Below, piece after piece: positions 1-7,941 of a stretch of DNA of 64,000 nucleotides. The number at the start of each line of letters is the position of its first letter. Positions within the stretch are counted from its first letter, which is position 1. The position numbers were made by a program, and so were the translations under genes. The notes under the pieces are model-generated. The model made no database searches. It was not told the DNA's origin and worked only from the letters and a program-made list of their open reading frames with translations. Origin of the DNA: a virus; the IMG/VR virus record IMGVR_UViG_3300023276_001086, positions 1 to 64,000 of that record; one strand, 5' to 3'.

Positions 1-3000
1 GGGGATATAATCCTCCGTGTCGCCAATCTTCACCCTAAAGCCGCCAGCTGGATCCTTTTTGACACGCTTGATCTTCCCGCTCGAGGTGGCGAGGGTCGCT
101 GATCCCTTGACCTTCTTCTTGAGATAGAGGAGTTCGGTGGCTCGATTGAGACCACCAGATGTCAACGACTTTTCGCCCTTACCCTCATAGACACCGCCAG
201 AGTGGAATGCCTTCATAGCCAACTGAGTGCCGCGTTCTCCCAAGGCCTGAGCCGCCAGAACACCCACATTGGTCCCCTTGTCGGGAAGCTGCCCAGTCTC
301 ATCGAGCCCCATGCACTTCGCGCACACACCCTTCGGGTGACTGCAACGCATCGGGGAGCGGACTACGACCTTGGCCGTCGTCTTACTGTTCTTGATCTTC
401 GTGAGCATGTCGGGGGTCATCATGGTGCCAGAGGGGATCTTCTTCCCACGCCCCAAGTTGACATCAGCTGTCGTAAATCTTCCGACCACGTCTGGCTCGT
501 CCACGGAGAGATTGATACCACGCTCGGTACCGCAATCGTTCCTATCGACCACAGTGTCGATAACGCTGTTGGTCATCATCTTGGTGAGGTAGCCCGGCTC
601 ACTAACCGATTGAACTTTCTGGACAATACCCTTACGGCCGCCGCTGGTGGACGACCAATAACTCGTAGTGTCTAACCCCTCAGAGTAAGACTTACCCACA
701 GGGTTGGGGATGACGTCGCCTTTACCGTCGACGAACAGGACAGGGGCGGCGGTGAGCTGACGATAACCGTTACCCTTGACTCCCGCTGCGACCTGGAGCA
801 CATCCAAATTCGTATTCAGCTTCTTGGCCTTGTTCTTGACGCCTACTTCCATCTTGTCCATAGCGTCGCCATAGACATCCACAATCTTTTGGGCATCGGC
901 CGGCTTGTTAGCATCCAGCTTCGCAACTTTGGACGCAGCCGCCCGTAGAATAGGATCTCGCACATCCTTGTGTGTCTTGAAATCCTCGAGACCGAAGCTG
1001 AAACCCTCAGTAGATGCTGTCTCGTTGCCGAGCTCTTTCATGGCGTTGGCCATGTCGGGGTACGCCTTCGGATCAGCCCTGGCGACCTGTTGGAATAATT
1101 TGCCCTGCTCCTTCTTGGTGAGCTGGAACTTGAGATCCTTCAGGATAGGACCACCCTGCAAAGACTTCGGCAGTGTCTTGTCCACTCGAGCTCGACCGAG
1201 CGTAGTCTTGACACCCCCCACCTTCACGACGTCGGTGAGCTTCACGTCACTGGCATTGAATGCCTTCTCGAGAGCGGCCTGGTCCTTGAAATTCTTGCTC
1301 GTAGCCTTGCCCGTCTGTGCCGCCATGAACAGGCCAACCTGCTGCTCGTGGCTGGGTGTGTACATGACACCGTGGCTAGCCGGACTGAATAGGTTCTTCG
1401 AGGGGTACATCCCCTCGGCCTCCTTGATGGCGTCCTGACTTATTGGAACGAAGGCGCTCATGGTGTCGCCGTCGAAGTCAGCGTTGTACCCAGAACACAC
1501 CAACGGATGGATCTTGATGGCCTTGCCCTCAGTGAGCTTTGGCTTGAAGGCCTGAATGCCATACTTATGCAACACAGGGTCGCGCTTGAGGATGAGCGGA
1601 CGTTCGGCAACCACTCGATCAAGTGCCTTACGCGCCAACGGATCATCCTCCTCAATCATCTGCTTGGCTTGGAGCGGGGTGGCACCCGCAATACCACGAA
1701 GCTCTTTGACGATGAAGGGTTTGTACATTTCTTTGGCGGCCTTGCGCGGGATGGCCGCCTCATCGAGAGACATGCCAGGATCCGGAACGATAGTAGAACG
1801 GGCCGTCATGTCTTGCTTCCGCTTGATCAGTACGCTCTGAGCAAACCCATCCTTCGGTCCGTTCTTACCTGCGATGGTGTCGAGGATACCGGGGTGCTTC
1901 TTGTTCAGCGTTCCGCCAATGCCAGTCAGCGCCTTGAGGTGGTCATAGGTACTGGCGGCGATGGGGGCCTTCATAGAGTCGGGCGTGCCCTTGGGAAACT
2001 CACCCATCTTCTTGTTGACGATCCCGAGTCCCTTGTAGAGCTCGTTGAGGTCATCAGTCTGGAGGGAGCCATCCTCCATCACTGAGATAGGTCTCATCGA
2101 AGGGGGTAGTACGGGCACGTTCTGCGTCATGTACGCGTCACGTGGACTCATCTTGAGCTTCTTCAGGTTTCGGAGATACTTGATCTTCCGACGAGACTCA
2201 CTCTGCGCTTGACCCTTCAGCCCCTTGATTCGCTTCTCCTCCTTTGCCAAATCCTTACCGACGTCAATCTTATCCAGCATCACACCAACGGCCTTCGGAC
2301 CGTAAGTTACTCCCTTGACCCCAGAGCCGGTAACGATCTGACCATCCTTATCAACGCCGTCCTCCCCATCGATCAACCTACCGAACTGAGGCCCGCGAAT
2401 GCCGGACAGATTCATCACAGCCTTCTCAAACAACGGGTTCGGCATAGGCTCACTGAGCTTGATGTGGCTCCACTTCTTGCCATCCATCCCGCCAGTGATC
2501 TTCTCGTCGAACAGGCCGCCCTTCTCCGGCTTGAGCGTCCGCATCTTCAAAATGCGCCCAGCATCCTTGAGCTCACCCTCGCTCATGTCCTTGACCTGAG
2601 AGTCGAGAAGCGGCACCAAATTGAGACTGTTGCCATCCTTCTTCACGTCAACGCCCATGGCGTTGAGGTAACCGTTGAACTTCTGGTAGGCGAAGGTGGT
2701 CTTCGGAGGCGGCAAGACCTCACCGGCCTGGAGAGCCCCCCAAAGCTCATCCTTCTCCCCGCCTTGAGCCTTGTCTGACTTCGTGACCTGCATCTCCCGC
2801 AGGTTCGCCTTCGCACCATGGGCGAGCATGGCATAGACACCGAGAGACCCAAGAGCCTGCGCTCCGTGTTTCCCGCCCCCTCGGGGGACCAGGTTGTGGT
2901 CGTAAGCATCCCGATCTCTGGAGGCCATCTTCTTGCCGACTTGGTGCTCCATCTTGAGGATGTACTGGTGACCCGTCTGAATATTGGGGATGATCTTGCC

Positions 3001-5613
3001 AGTACTCGGATCGACCAAGTCCTCCTTGTCCTTGATACCGGCTTTCTTGAGAGCAGCCCCCACGTGCTCGAGGTTATTGTCGTGGGCAAAGTTTTCGATG
3101 ACGAAGGGTTTGCCTTCTTTTCGGGCCACCTTAGATGCTGCGGTCTCCAAGACCTGACCCACGTTCATACGACCGGGCGTGCCGATGGGATTCAGTAGAA
3201 TCTCCATGGGCTTACCCTTCTTGGTGTGCGGCATCTCGTGGTCAGGCAAGATACCAGTCACGATACCCTTGTTCCCGTGACGGCCGACGAGCTTGTCACC
3301 CACCTCCATGGGCTCGAGCGTTTTGACGTGGACCTCTACCTTCTTACCCTGTCGGTTGATCTCGACAACTTCCCCCTCGAAATCCTCCTCCCAGGTGACG
3401 GCCTTGTCCTTCTTTGGCTTGACCAAACTCTTGTGGAGCAAACGAAGCTTCTGTTGTTCCGTAGTAAGCTGCTGATCGGCTAGTGCTGCAACAAGGGTGT
3501 CGCCAGGCTTGACCTTCTGCCCCACCTGGACGATCCCACCGTCATCGAGCTTGTCGAACTGCTCCTTGTTCATCCGATCGGGGTAGTAGGCCTGGTACTT
3601 CTTCTTACCGTCGAGCGTTGCCTCCCTAGTGGAGAGCCCCTTCTTGTGCATGTGCTCACTGGTGAGCTTACCGGCGGCCGTCTCACTGATGACCACACCG
3701 TCTTCAAAGTTGAGACCCTTCCACGGGGTGTACCCAACTCGGAGGTTCTTACCGGGAGCGTAGACGCCGCCCTTGGTGAAGTTCGTATCCGCAATCAGCT
3801 GACCCTTCTTGACCACGTCACCCTTCTTGACGGTTGGCTTACTGTGGATGAACCCTTTCTTGTCGTTGAGCGGGTAGTTGTTGTAGAGAGGGACGTCGGT
3901 CTTTTTCCTGCCCTCTTGAATCGTCATCGAGTCCGCGCCAACCCGAGTCACTTTGCCTGCGACGGGGGTGTGGTGGGATGAGAACCCACCAACACGCTCA
4001 TCGAATGTCTTCTCCCCGAGTGTAGACTGCACCAGTGGGGGCTCACCATCCTTGAGCGGAATGGCTTGCTCCATGTGACGACCAGCCATGGTCGCCCGGT
4101 TCGGAGAATCGGAATTGAGGAATGGCACCATGTTGGTGGCCAAGGAGAACATCTGACTCGACTTCGGCACGACGTACTGGACATCGCTCATCTTGACCGG
4201 GCGCATCTCGTTACCCGGAGTGCTGGCCAGAACCTTACTTCCCTTTTTGGGAACATACTTCCCCGCCACGCGCTGCACCGCGTCAGGCAAGGCCACCGTC
4301 GAGTCATGAACCTTGGCGGTGTCCACCATCTCACGCTTGCCGGTCTTCACGTTGATGAGGGGTATGCGGATCTTCTTCCCCTTCTTTTGCGCCCCCAACG
4401 ACATCTGGAGAGAGATGCCGGTACCGGAACCCTCCGGAGTGTGGAGCGGGTCAAGGACTGCGAAGTGTGATGGGTCGACGAGCTTCGCCTCCTCAGTGAT
4501 GCGGTTAGCGTCTGCCACACCGCCCTCACCCGCAATGGTGGTACGCATTTGACCACTGATCATCTTCAGGGGATTGGTCTGCGTTGGTGTGTTCGCCAAC
4601 GACACCTTGCCGAAGAACTCTTTGATCGGACGGTTGAAGGTATCAGGAGAGACGATCTCCTTGATTGTGTCCCGGCGGTCGAGGTTGTTGCCGATACGCC
4701 GTTGGATGGTCTGCTGGTGACCCGTAATGCGCTCGCTGACGAAGTCTTCTACGCCGTGGAACTCCTTGAACATGAGCGAGTCCCGGACGTCCTGCTTCTC
4801 AGTACCCCGAGCTACACCGAGCAACCTACTCGAGCTCCGAAGAAGGGCGTCCTGACTGATGTGATCGATAGGCTTACCGAGCGTCCGCTCAGTAACATCC
4901 GGACTGAGCTTGGAGTCTTTGAAGTTCTGCTGAATGAGAGCGGCGGCCTGCTCATAGTCTTCGACCTCAGCCCGCGGGTCCAGGCGCTTGGCAAAGTCGA
5001 TGGCGACCTTCTCGTGCTTGACAGGACGACCGCGACTGTCTGTTTTGTTGGCCTCGAGGATGTCCTTGCCCCAGGTCCGCTCGAGTGTGTCGTCGCTGAT
5101 GCCCATCGCCTTCATGATTGGGTACATCGGAGGCTTGGATCCGCCGTGGGCGGCTTTGAACTTCCGCGTTTTGGGGTCAAACCCCACGTGCAACGGGCGC
5201 CCTTTGATGTTGAAGAACGAGTCAAGCTCCCCGTTCGCCTTGACCTTGGTGTAAACACCGGGCTTGAGGCGCCACTGGTTGTCCACCTGGAACTCTGATC
5301 CATCGACGATGTAGGAGTAGCGGTTGGTCACCTTAGGAAGGGTGGCCACCTTCTGCCGCTTCTTCTCGATGACCTTCCCAGTCTTCGTATCCTTCAAGAC
5401 CATCGTGGCGTGGATAGGCACACCCCAGGTACGCCCACCCAGCTTGGCCTTCTTCTGTGACGTGTAATCGGCCGAACTCTGCTTATCGGCAATCTCCACA
5501 TCCTCGATCTCGAGGGTGTGCTTATCGCCGACTTGGGGGAAGCTATCCTTGATCGACTCTTGTACGTTTTCTTTGAGCGCTGAGAAGCTTTCCTTGGGGT
5601 CCAGTCTCGACAC
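1..5613 (-). CDS. Fused beta-beta' DNA-directed RNA polymerase, partial (3' end beyond left edge)
   Basis: Single open frame of 1,871 visible codons that joins a complete bacterial-type beta subunit to beta'. Beta landmarks: the fork/Rif region with NPL at residues 347-349, NFEDG around 635-639 and GDKLVGRHGNKG around 772-783 with both catalytic-site lysines. The beta' part starts near residue 1000. It carries RDPVLHKYGIQAFKP, then the Mg-binding NADFDGD at 1377-1383 (bases 1465-1485), a Cys4 zinc site (C1694, C1757, C1764, C1767) and the trigger-helix motif AAQALGERGTQLAMKAFHSGG split around 1783-1802. The beta' N-terminal zinc finger is absent. The frame is closed upstream by a stop at 5659-5661. 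GTG at 5613 is chosen because GGAGGG lies just upstream. Known of the family: these motifs form the two double-psi beta-barrels that make RNA. Inferred: phage transcription, late or virion-associated. Confidence 0.96.
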   Translation of the reverse strand, partial: MSRLDPKESFSALKENVQESIKDSFPQVGDKHTLEIEDVEIADKQSSADYTSQKKAKLGGRTWGVPIHATMVLKDTKTGKVIEKKRQKVATLPKVTNRYSYIVDGSEFQVDNQWRLKPGVYTKVKANGELDSFFNIKGRPLHVGFDPKTRKFKAAHGGSKPPMYPIMKAMGISDDTLERTWGKDILEANKTDSRGRPVKHEKVAIDFAKRLDPRAEVEDYEQAAALIQQNFKDSKLSPDVTERTLGKPIDHISQDALLRSSSRLLGVARGTEKQDVRDSLMFKEFHGVEDFVSERITGHQQTIQRRIGNNLDRRDTIKEIVSPDTFNRPIKEFFGKVSLANTPTQTNPLKMISGQMRTTIAGEGGVADANRITEEAKLVDPSHFAVLDPLHTPEGSGTGISLQMSLGAQKKGKKIRIPLINVKTGKREMVDTAKVHDSTVALPDAVQRVAGKYVPKKGSKVLASTPGNEMRPVKMSDVQYVVPKSSQMFSLATNMVPFLNSDSPNRATMAGRHMEQAIPLKDGEPPLVQSTLGEKTFDERVGGFSSHHTPVAGKVTRVGADSMTIQEGRKKTDVPLYNNYPLNDKKGFIHSKPTVKKGDVVKKGQLIADTNFTKGGVYAPGKNLRVGYTPWKGLNFEDGVVISETAAGKLTSEHMHKKGLSTREATLDGKKKYQAYYPDRMNKEQFDKLDDGGIVQVGQKVKPGDTLVAALADQQLTTEQQKLRLLHKSLVKPKKDKAVTWEEDFEGEVVEINRQGKKVEVHVKTLEPMEVGDKLVGRHGNKGIVTGILPDHEMPHTKKGKPMEILLNPIGTPGRMNVGQVLETAASKVARKEGKPFVIENFAHDNNLEHVGAALKKAGIKDKEDLVDPSTGKIIPNIQTGHQYILKMEHQVGKKMASRDRDAYDHNLVPRGGGKHGAQALGSLGVYAMLAHGAKANLREMQVTKSDKAQGGEKDELWGALQAGEVLPPPKTTFAYQKFNGYLNAMGVDVKKDGNSLNLVPLLDSQVKDMSEGELKDAGRILKMRTLKPEKGGLFDEKITGGMDGKKWSHIKLSEPMPNPLFEKAVMNLSGIRGPQFGRLIDGEDGVDKDGQIVTGSGVKGVTYGPKAVGVMLDKIDVGKDLAKEEKRIKGLKGQAQSESRRKIKYLRNLKKLKMSPRDAYMTQNVPVLPPSMRPISVMEDGSLQTDDLNELYKGLGIVNKKMGEFPKGTPDSMKAPIAASTYDHLKALTGIGGTLNKKHPGILDTIAGKNGPKDGFAQSVLIKRKQDMTARSTIVPDPGMSLDEAAIPRKAAKEMYKPFIVKELRGIAGATPLQAKQMIEEDDPLARKALDRVVAERPLILKRDPVLHKYGIQAFKPKLTEGKAIKIHPLVCSGYNADFDGDTMSAFVPISQDAIKEAEGMYPSKNLFSPASHGVMYTPSHEQQVGLFMAAQTGKATSKNFKDQAALEKAFNASDVKLTDVVKVGGVKTTLGRARVDKTLPKSLQGGPILKDLKFQLTKKEQGKLFQQVARADPKAYPDMANAMKELGNETASTEGFSFGLEDFKTHKDVRDPILRAAASKVAKLDANKPADAQKIVDVYGDAMDKMEVGVKNKAKKLNTNLDVLQVAAGVKGNGYRQLTAAPVLFVDGKGDVIPNPVGKSYSEGLDTTSYWSSTSGGRKGIVQKVQSVSEPGYLTKMMTNSVIDTVVDRNDCGTERGINLSVDEPDVVGRFTTADVNLGRGKKIPSGTMMTPDMLTKIKNSKTTAKVVVRSPMRCSHPKGVCAKCMGLDETGQLPDKGTNVGVLAAQALGERGTQLAMKAFHSGGVYEGKGEKSLTSGGLNRATELLYLKKKVKGSATLATSSGKIKRVKKDPAGGFRVKIGDTEDYIP

Positions 5614-5660
5614 ATGCCCTCCATCATTGAGGAATCTAAGTTCCTCTCGGAGCCAGGATC

Positions 5661-5689
5661 ACTGTACCAGGACCGTGCAAGAGGGACAA
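5661..5689 (-). promoter_or_regulatory. Possible promoter for the RNA polymerase gene
   Basis: On the minus strand TTGTCC and TACAGT are separated by 17 bases, about 45 bases upstream of the GTG start. Match to the sigma70 consensus is modest (TTG of the -35, four of six at the -10). A weak call based on spacing and position only. Confidence 0.25.
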
Positions 5690-5695
5690 CTAGAC

Positions 5696-5705
5696 TGGGT
5701 ATAAG
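5696..5705 (+). promoter_or_regulatory. TGGGTATAAG promoter-like motif (copy 1)
   Basis: TGGGTATAAG lies 44 bases upstream of the small plus-strand gene at 5750. The same ten bases occur at 12570-12579, 47 bases upstream of the first gene of the rightward operon, and a variant occurs at 29184-29195. No convincing -35 element is shared, so this could be an extended -10 promoter or a site for a phage-specific polymerase or sigma factor. Inference from recurrence and position. Confidence 0.45.
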
Positions 5706-5749
5706 ACCCTTGAAGGTCGGACAATTTAGCCCCCGGCCACGGAGACCCG

Positions 5750-5881
5750 ATGGAGCCCAAGTTTAGAAATGTGGACCCAAGCAAGTGCACAATCCGAGCG
5801 GGAGGCGGCGACGACGACGACGATCCCTGTGATGACCTAGATACGGGGATTGACGAGGATCTTTACCGGAGTCCTCGCTGA
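5750..5881 (+). CDS. Small acidic hypothetical protein (43 aa), opposite strand to its neighbours
   Basis: ATG with GGAG eight bases upstream opens a 43-codon frame in the 457-base gap between portal and RNA polymerase, on the strand opposite to both. The product begins MEPKFRNVDPSKC, has a five-Asp run and two Cys, and ends in an acidic stretch DTGIDEDLYRSPR. Its TGA stop overlaps a CTG start of the next tiny frame (CTGA), suggesting coupling. A promoter-like TGGGTATAAG precedes it. No family recognised. The gene is short, so chance is possible, but the SD, the coupling and the terminator behind it form a consistent unit. Confidence 0.5.
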   Translation: MEPKFRNVDPSKCTIRAGGGDDDDDPCDDLDTGIDEDLYRSPR

Positions 5882-5997
5882 AGATTCTCCTGCTGGCGGC
5901 ACTGATCAGCTTTGCTGTGAACGTGACTCGCCAGCCAGGAGACTGGCTGTTTGAGGGTGAGGAACCTCGACGGCCACAAAGACCGGCGTGGTACTGA
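5878..5997 (+). CDS. Small hydrophobic/secreted-type peptide (39 aa), possible CTG start
   Basis: The frame starting CTG AAG ATT overlaps the stop of the preceding gene by three bases and encodes 39 residues. The N-terminus LKILLLAALISFAVNV looks like a signal peptide or single membrane segment. A polar, Arg/Pro-rich tail follows (GEEPRRPQRPAWY). No ATG exists in frame, so the start is unusual and would depend on coupling with the upstream gene. The stop lies within the loop of a 10-bp hairpin. Function unknown. A small membrane or lysis-timing peptide is one possibility. Confidence 0.35.
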   Translation: MKILLLAALISFAVNVTRQPGDWLFEGEEPRRPQRPAWY

Positions 5998-6008
5998 TCA
6001 CGCCGGTC
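5981..6008. terminator. Ten-bp perfect hairpin at the end of the small plus-strand unit
   Basis: GACCGGCGTG and its exact reverse complement flank an eight-base loop. On the minus strand it is followed by TTTG, so it could also stop or stabilise the 3' end of the leftward portal transcript. It is immediately followed by a second, larger hairpin. Confidence 0.4.
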
Positions 6009-6011
6009 GAC

Positions 6012-6062
6012 GGGTGAGGCGACTTGGGATTCTCCCAGGTCGTCTCGCCCACTCTTTCTTAG
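6012..6062 (+). terminator. Strong rho-independent-like terminator
   Basis: GGGTGAGGCGACTTGGGA (6012-6029), a three-base loop TTC, then TCCCAGGTCGTCTCGCCC (6033-6050) form an 18-pair stem with a few G-T pairs, followed by the pyrimidine-rich ACTCTTTCTT. It would end transcripts coming rightward from 5700 before they enter the portal gene antisense. The leftward portal transcript also reads through it. Confidence 0.6.
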
Positions 6063-6069
6063 CTGGGTA

Positions 6070-7941
6070 TCAGATGAGGGCGGCGTCGCGACGAGGAGGC
6101 TTCTGTTCGGGGAGCGGCTTGCCCGCGGACCCTTGCTGGGCTTGCGGCTGCGGGTTGAGCTGCTGCTGGATCTGCTGTGCAAGCTGGCCATTCTGTGCCG
6201 CGATACGTTGAATCACCTGCTGCTGGGCACCAGGCTCAAGAGCACGAATACGCTGGACCATCTGCTGGAACTGACCGCCCGGTTCCGGGACTGGCCCAGG
6301 AGACACGCCCTGTTCCCCGGCACCCTCACCGGGTTCGCCTGGGGCAGTGCCGTGCTTACCTTGCTGGGCCTGCTGCTGTTCACGAGCCATGACCATCTGC
6401 GCCTTAGCCTGCCACTTCGCTTGCTCGACCTGAGCCTTGCCGCCGATACGGGCCTCGGCCATCTGCTGCTCCTCGACACCCTCGAGACGGCGCTTGACCT
6501 CCTTACGGAGAAGATCATCCTCCTCTTCGGGATTGAAGTCCGAATCCTGGAGCAGCGTGGTGTCGCTGATGAGCTTGGCCTGGTTCATCTGGAACAGGTA
6601 CGCCTTGCGCTGGAGGTCATCTGCCATCTTGAAGGGCTTGAACCTGACATCGATCTCAGGCCAGTCCAAATGAGCTGCCGTGCGCCGAATGATGAAGTAC
6701 CGGATCATCCGCTGCAAACCCGAGACGTAGCGAAGGAAGGTGTTCTCCAGCATCCGAAGGCTGACGTTGGAACCGGACCAGGATAGGCCGCCGAAGATGA
6801 GCTCAGGCGGACAACCCATCCCAGCGATGATGGTATCGGCCACTTGACGCATCTCAGCATTGAGAAGCAGAGCTCGCCCGTCACCACCAATGGTCTGGTG
6901 CTGAACCGGGATGGGCATAACCGGCATGTAGAGCGGGTCTCGCCGCCACTTCATGATCTCGCCCATGGTGTGGTTACGCCAGTCCGCCAGGTTGACGAGC
7001 TCGTAGGGGTTGGCCCCAGGAGCCGACATCCCAGGTGAGAGAATGTTCATCGGGAGCATTCGCTCGAGCAGAACAGCCTCTTGGCTCTTTTTCATGAGCT
7101 GGAGGTAGAAGGTGTCCTTGAGCACCGGCATGATCATTGGAGTGCCCCAGCCGCGGTTCAGTTTCCCCGTAAGGATAGAAGGGCGGCGGAGGTGATAGAC
7201 GTTGTCCGGATCGAGGACCACGGCCTTCTGCTTCTTGACCGCATCGATGAACACCTGCGGAGAACGATCGACGACCTCCCGCTTGCCGACCATGATGGCA
7301 TTCTTGACGTGCCCAGGCAGTGAGTAGAAGTAGGTAGTCTCGGCGGTGAGCTCGTTGTAGCGGATGTCGATGTCCTCTGGGTTCCAGAGAATAAGTCGGG
7401 TGTTGTGCGGGGTCTTGAGGAACTGATCACGGACCTCGGCGTCCCCATCATGACCGCAGTGCGAGCACTTCAGGTAAAACTTGCAGCTCCGGAAGGTGTA
7501 CTTTGCCTTCGTAGCCTGGACCTCACCCTTGCACTTCTCACACTTCAGCCACTTGATGAACGGGTGGGACAACGAAATGATCGCGTTCCCGTAGCACATA
7601 TAGAAGAGCCCAATGTCGACGAGCGCCGAACGAAGATAGAGGTCGCGCTCGAAATAGTTCTCCCACTTACTCTTCAGCCCCGCGCTATCCGTATCGAGCA
7701 CGATGTCGGTGATCGGATACTCGGCCATCTTGTTGACGACCGTCGCGATCAGTGCGTTGGTGAGGTAGTAAAACCTGCACCACTGGAACATCTGCTTGAC
7801 GGTGCCGGGAAGATAGGTATGGGCCAGGTCAAAGAACGGATTGGGGTAGGAAATACCCTCCGCACTAGCTGTCCCGCCAATTCTTCCACGAAGCCTAGAG
7901 CTTCGGACATTGCTTGTTGGGGCTCCGCCATAGTTGAACAT
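6070..7941 (-). CDS. Portal protein with an inserted zinc ribbon
   Basis: 623 aa, the usual size for a large-phage portal. It has the portal-like pattern of an N-terminal wing (NPFFDLAHTYLPGTVKQMF), a central region that speaks of membrane-free dodecameric packing, and a C-terminal Gln/Ala-rich coiled tail ending KPPRRDAALI. Portals form the ring at one capsid vertex through which DNA is packaged and ejected. Residues 134-162 hold CEKC and CSHC pairs (C134, C137, C159, C162), a zinc-ribbon insertion that is not part of the ordinary portal fold. ATG at 7941 directly follows the stop of the upstream gene with GGTGGG as SD. It lies in the head block, upstream of the RNA polymerase. Assignment rests on general pattern, size and context. 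Confidence 0.75.
   Translation of the reverse strand: MFNYGGAPTSNVRSSRLRGRIGGTASAEGISYPNPFFDLAHTYLPGTVKQMFQWCRFYYLTNALIATVVNKMAEYPITDIVLDTDSAGLKSKWENYFERDLYLRSALVDIGLFYMCYGNAIISLSHPFIKWLKCEKCKGEVQATKAKYTFRSCKFYLKCSHCGHDGDAEVRDQFLKTPHNTRLILWNPEDIDIRYNELTAETTYFYSLPGHVKNAIMVGKREVVDRSPQVFIDAVKKQKAVVLDPDNVYHLRRPSILTGKLNRGWGTPMIMPVLKDTFYLQLMKKSQEAVLLERMLPMNILSPGMSAPGANPYELVNLADWRNHTMGEIMKWRRDPLYMPVMPIPVQHQTIGGDGRALLLNAEMRQVADTIIAGMGCPPELIFGGLSWSGSNVSLRMLENTFLRYVSGLQRMIRYFIIRRTAAHLDWPEIDVRFKPFKMADDLQRKAYLFQMNQAKLISDTTLLQDSDFNPEEEDDLLRKEVKRRLEGVEEQQMAEARIGGKAQVEQAKWQAKAQMVMAREQQQAQQGKHGTAPGEPGEGAGEQGVSPGPVPEPGGQFQQMVQRIRALEPGAQQQVIQRIAAQNGQLAQQIQQQLNPQPQAQQGSAGKPLPEQKPPRRDAALI

Noticed and set aside
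5763-6191. Arg-rich minus-strand frame between portal and RNA polymerase
   Set aside because: Overlaps the end of the portal in another frame, lacks an SD and reads the terminator hairpin as protein.
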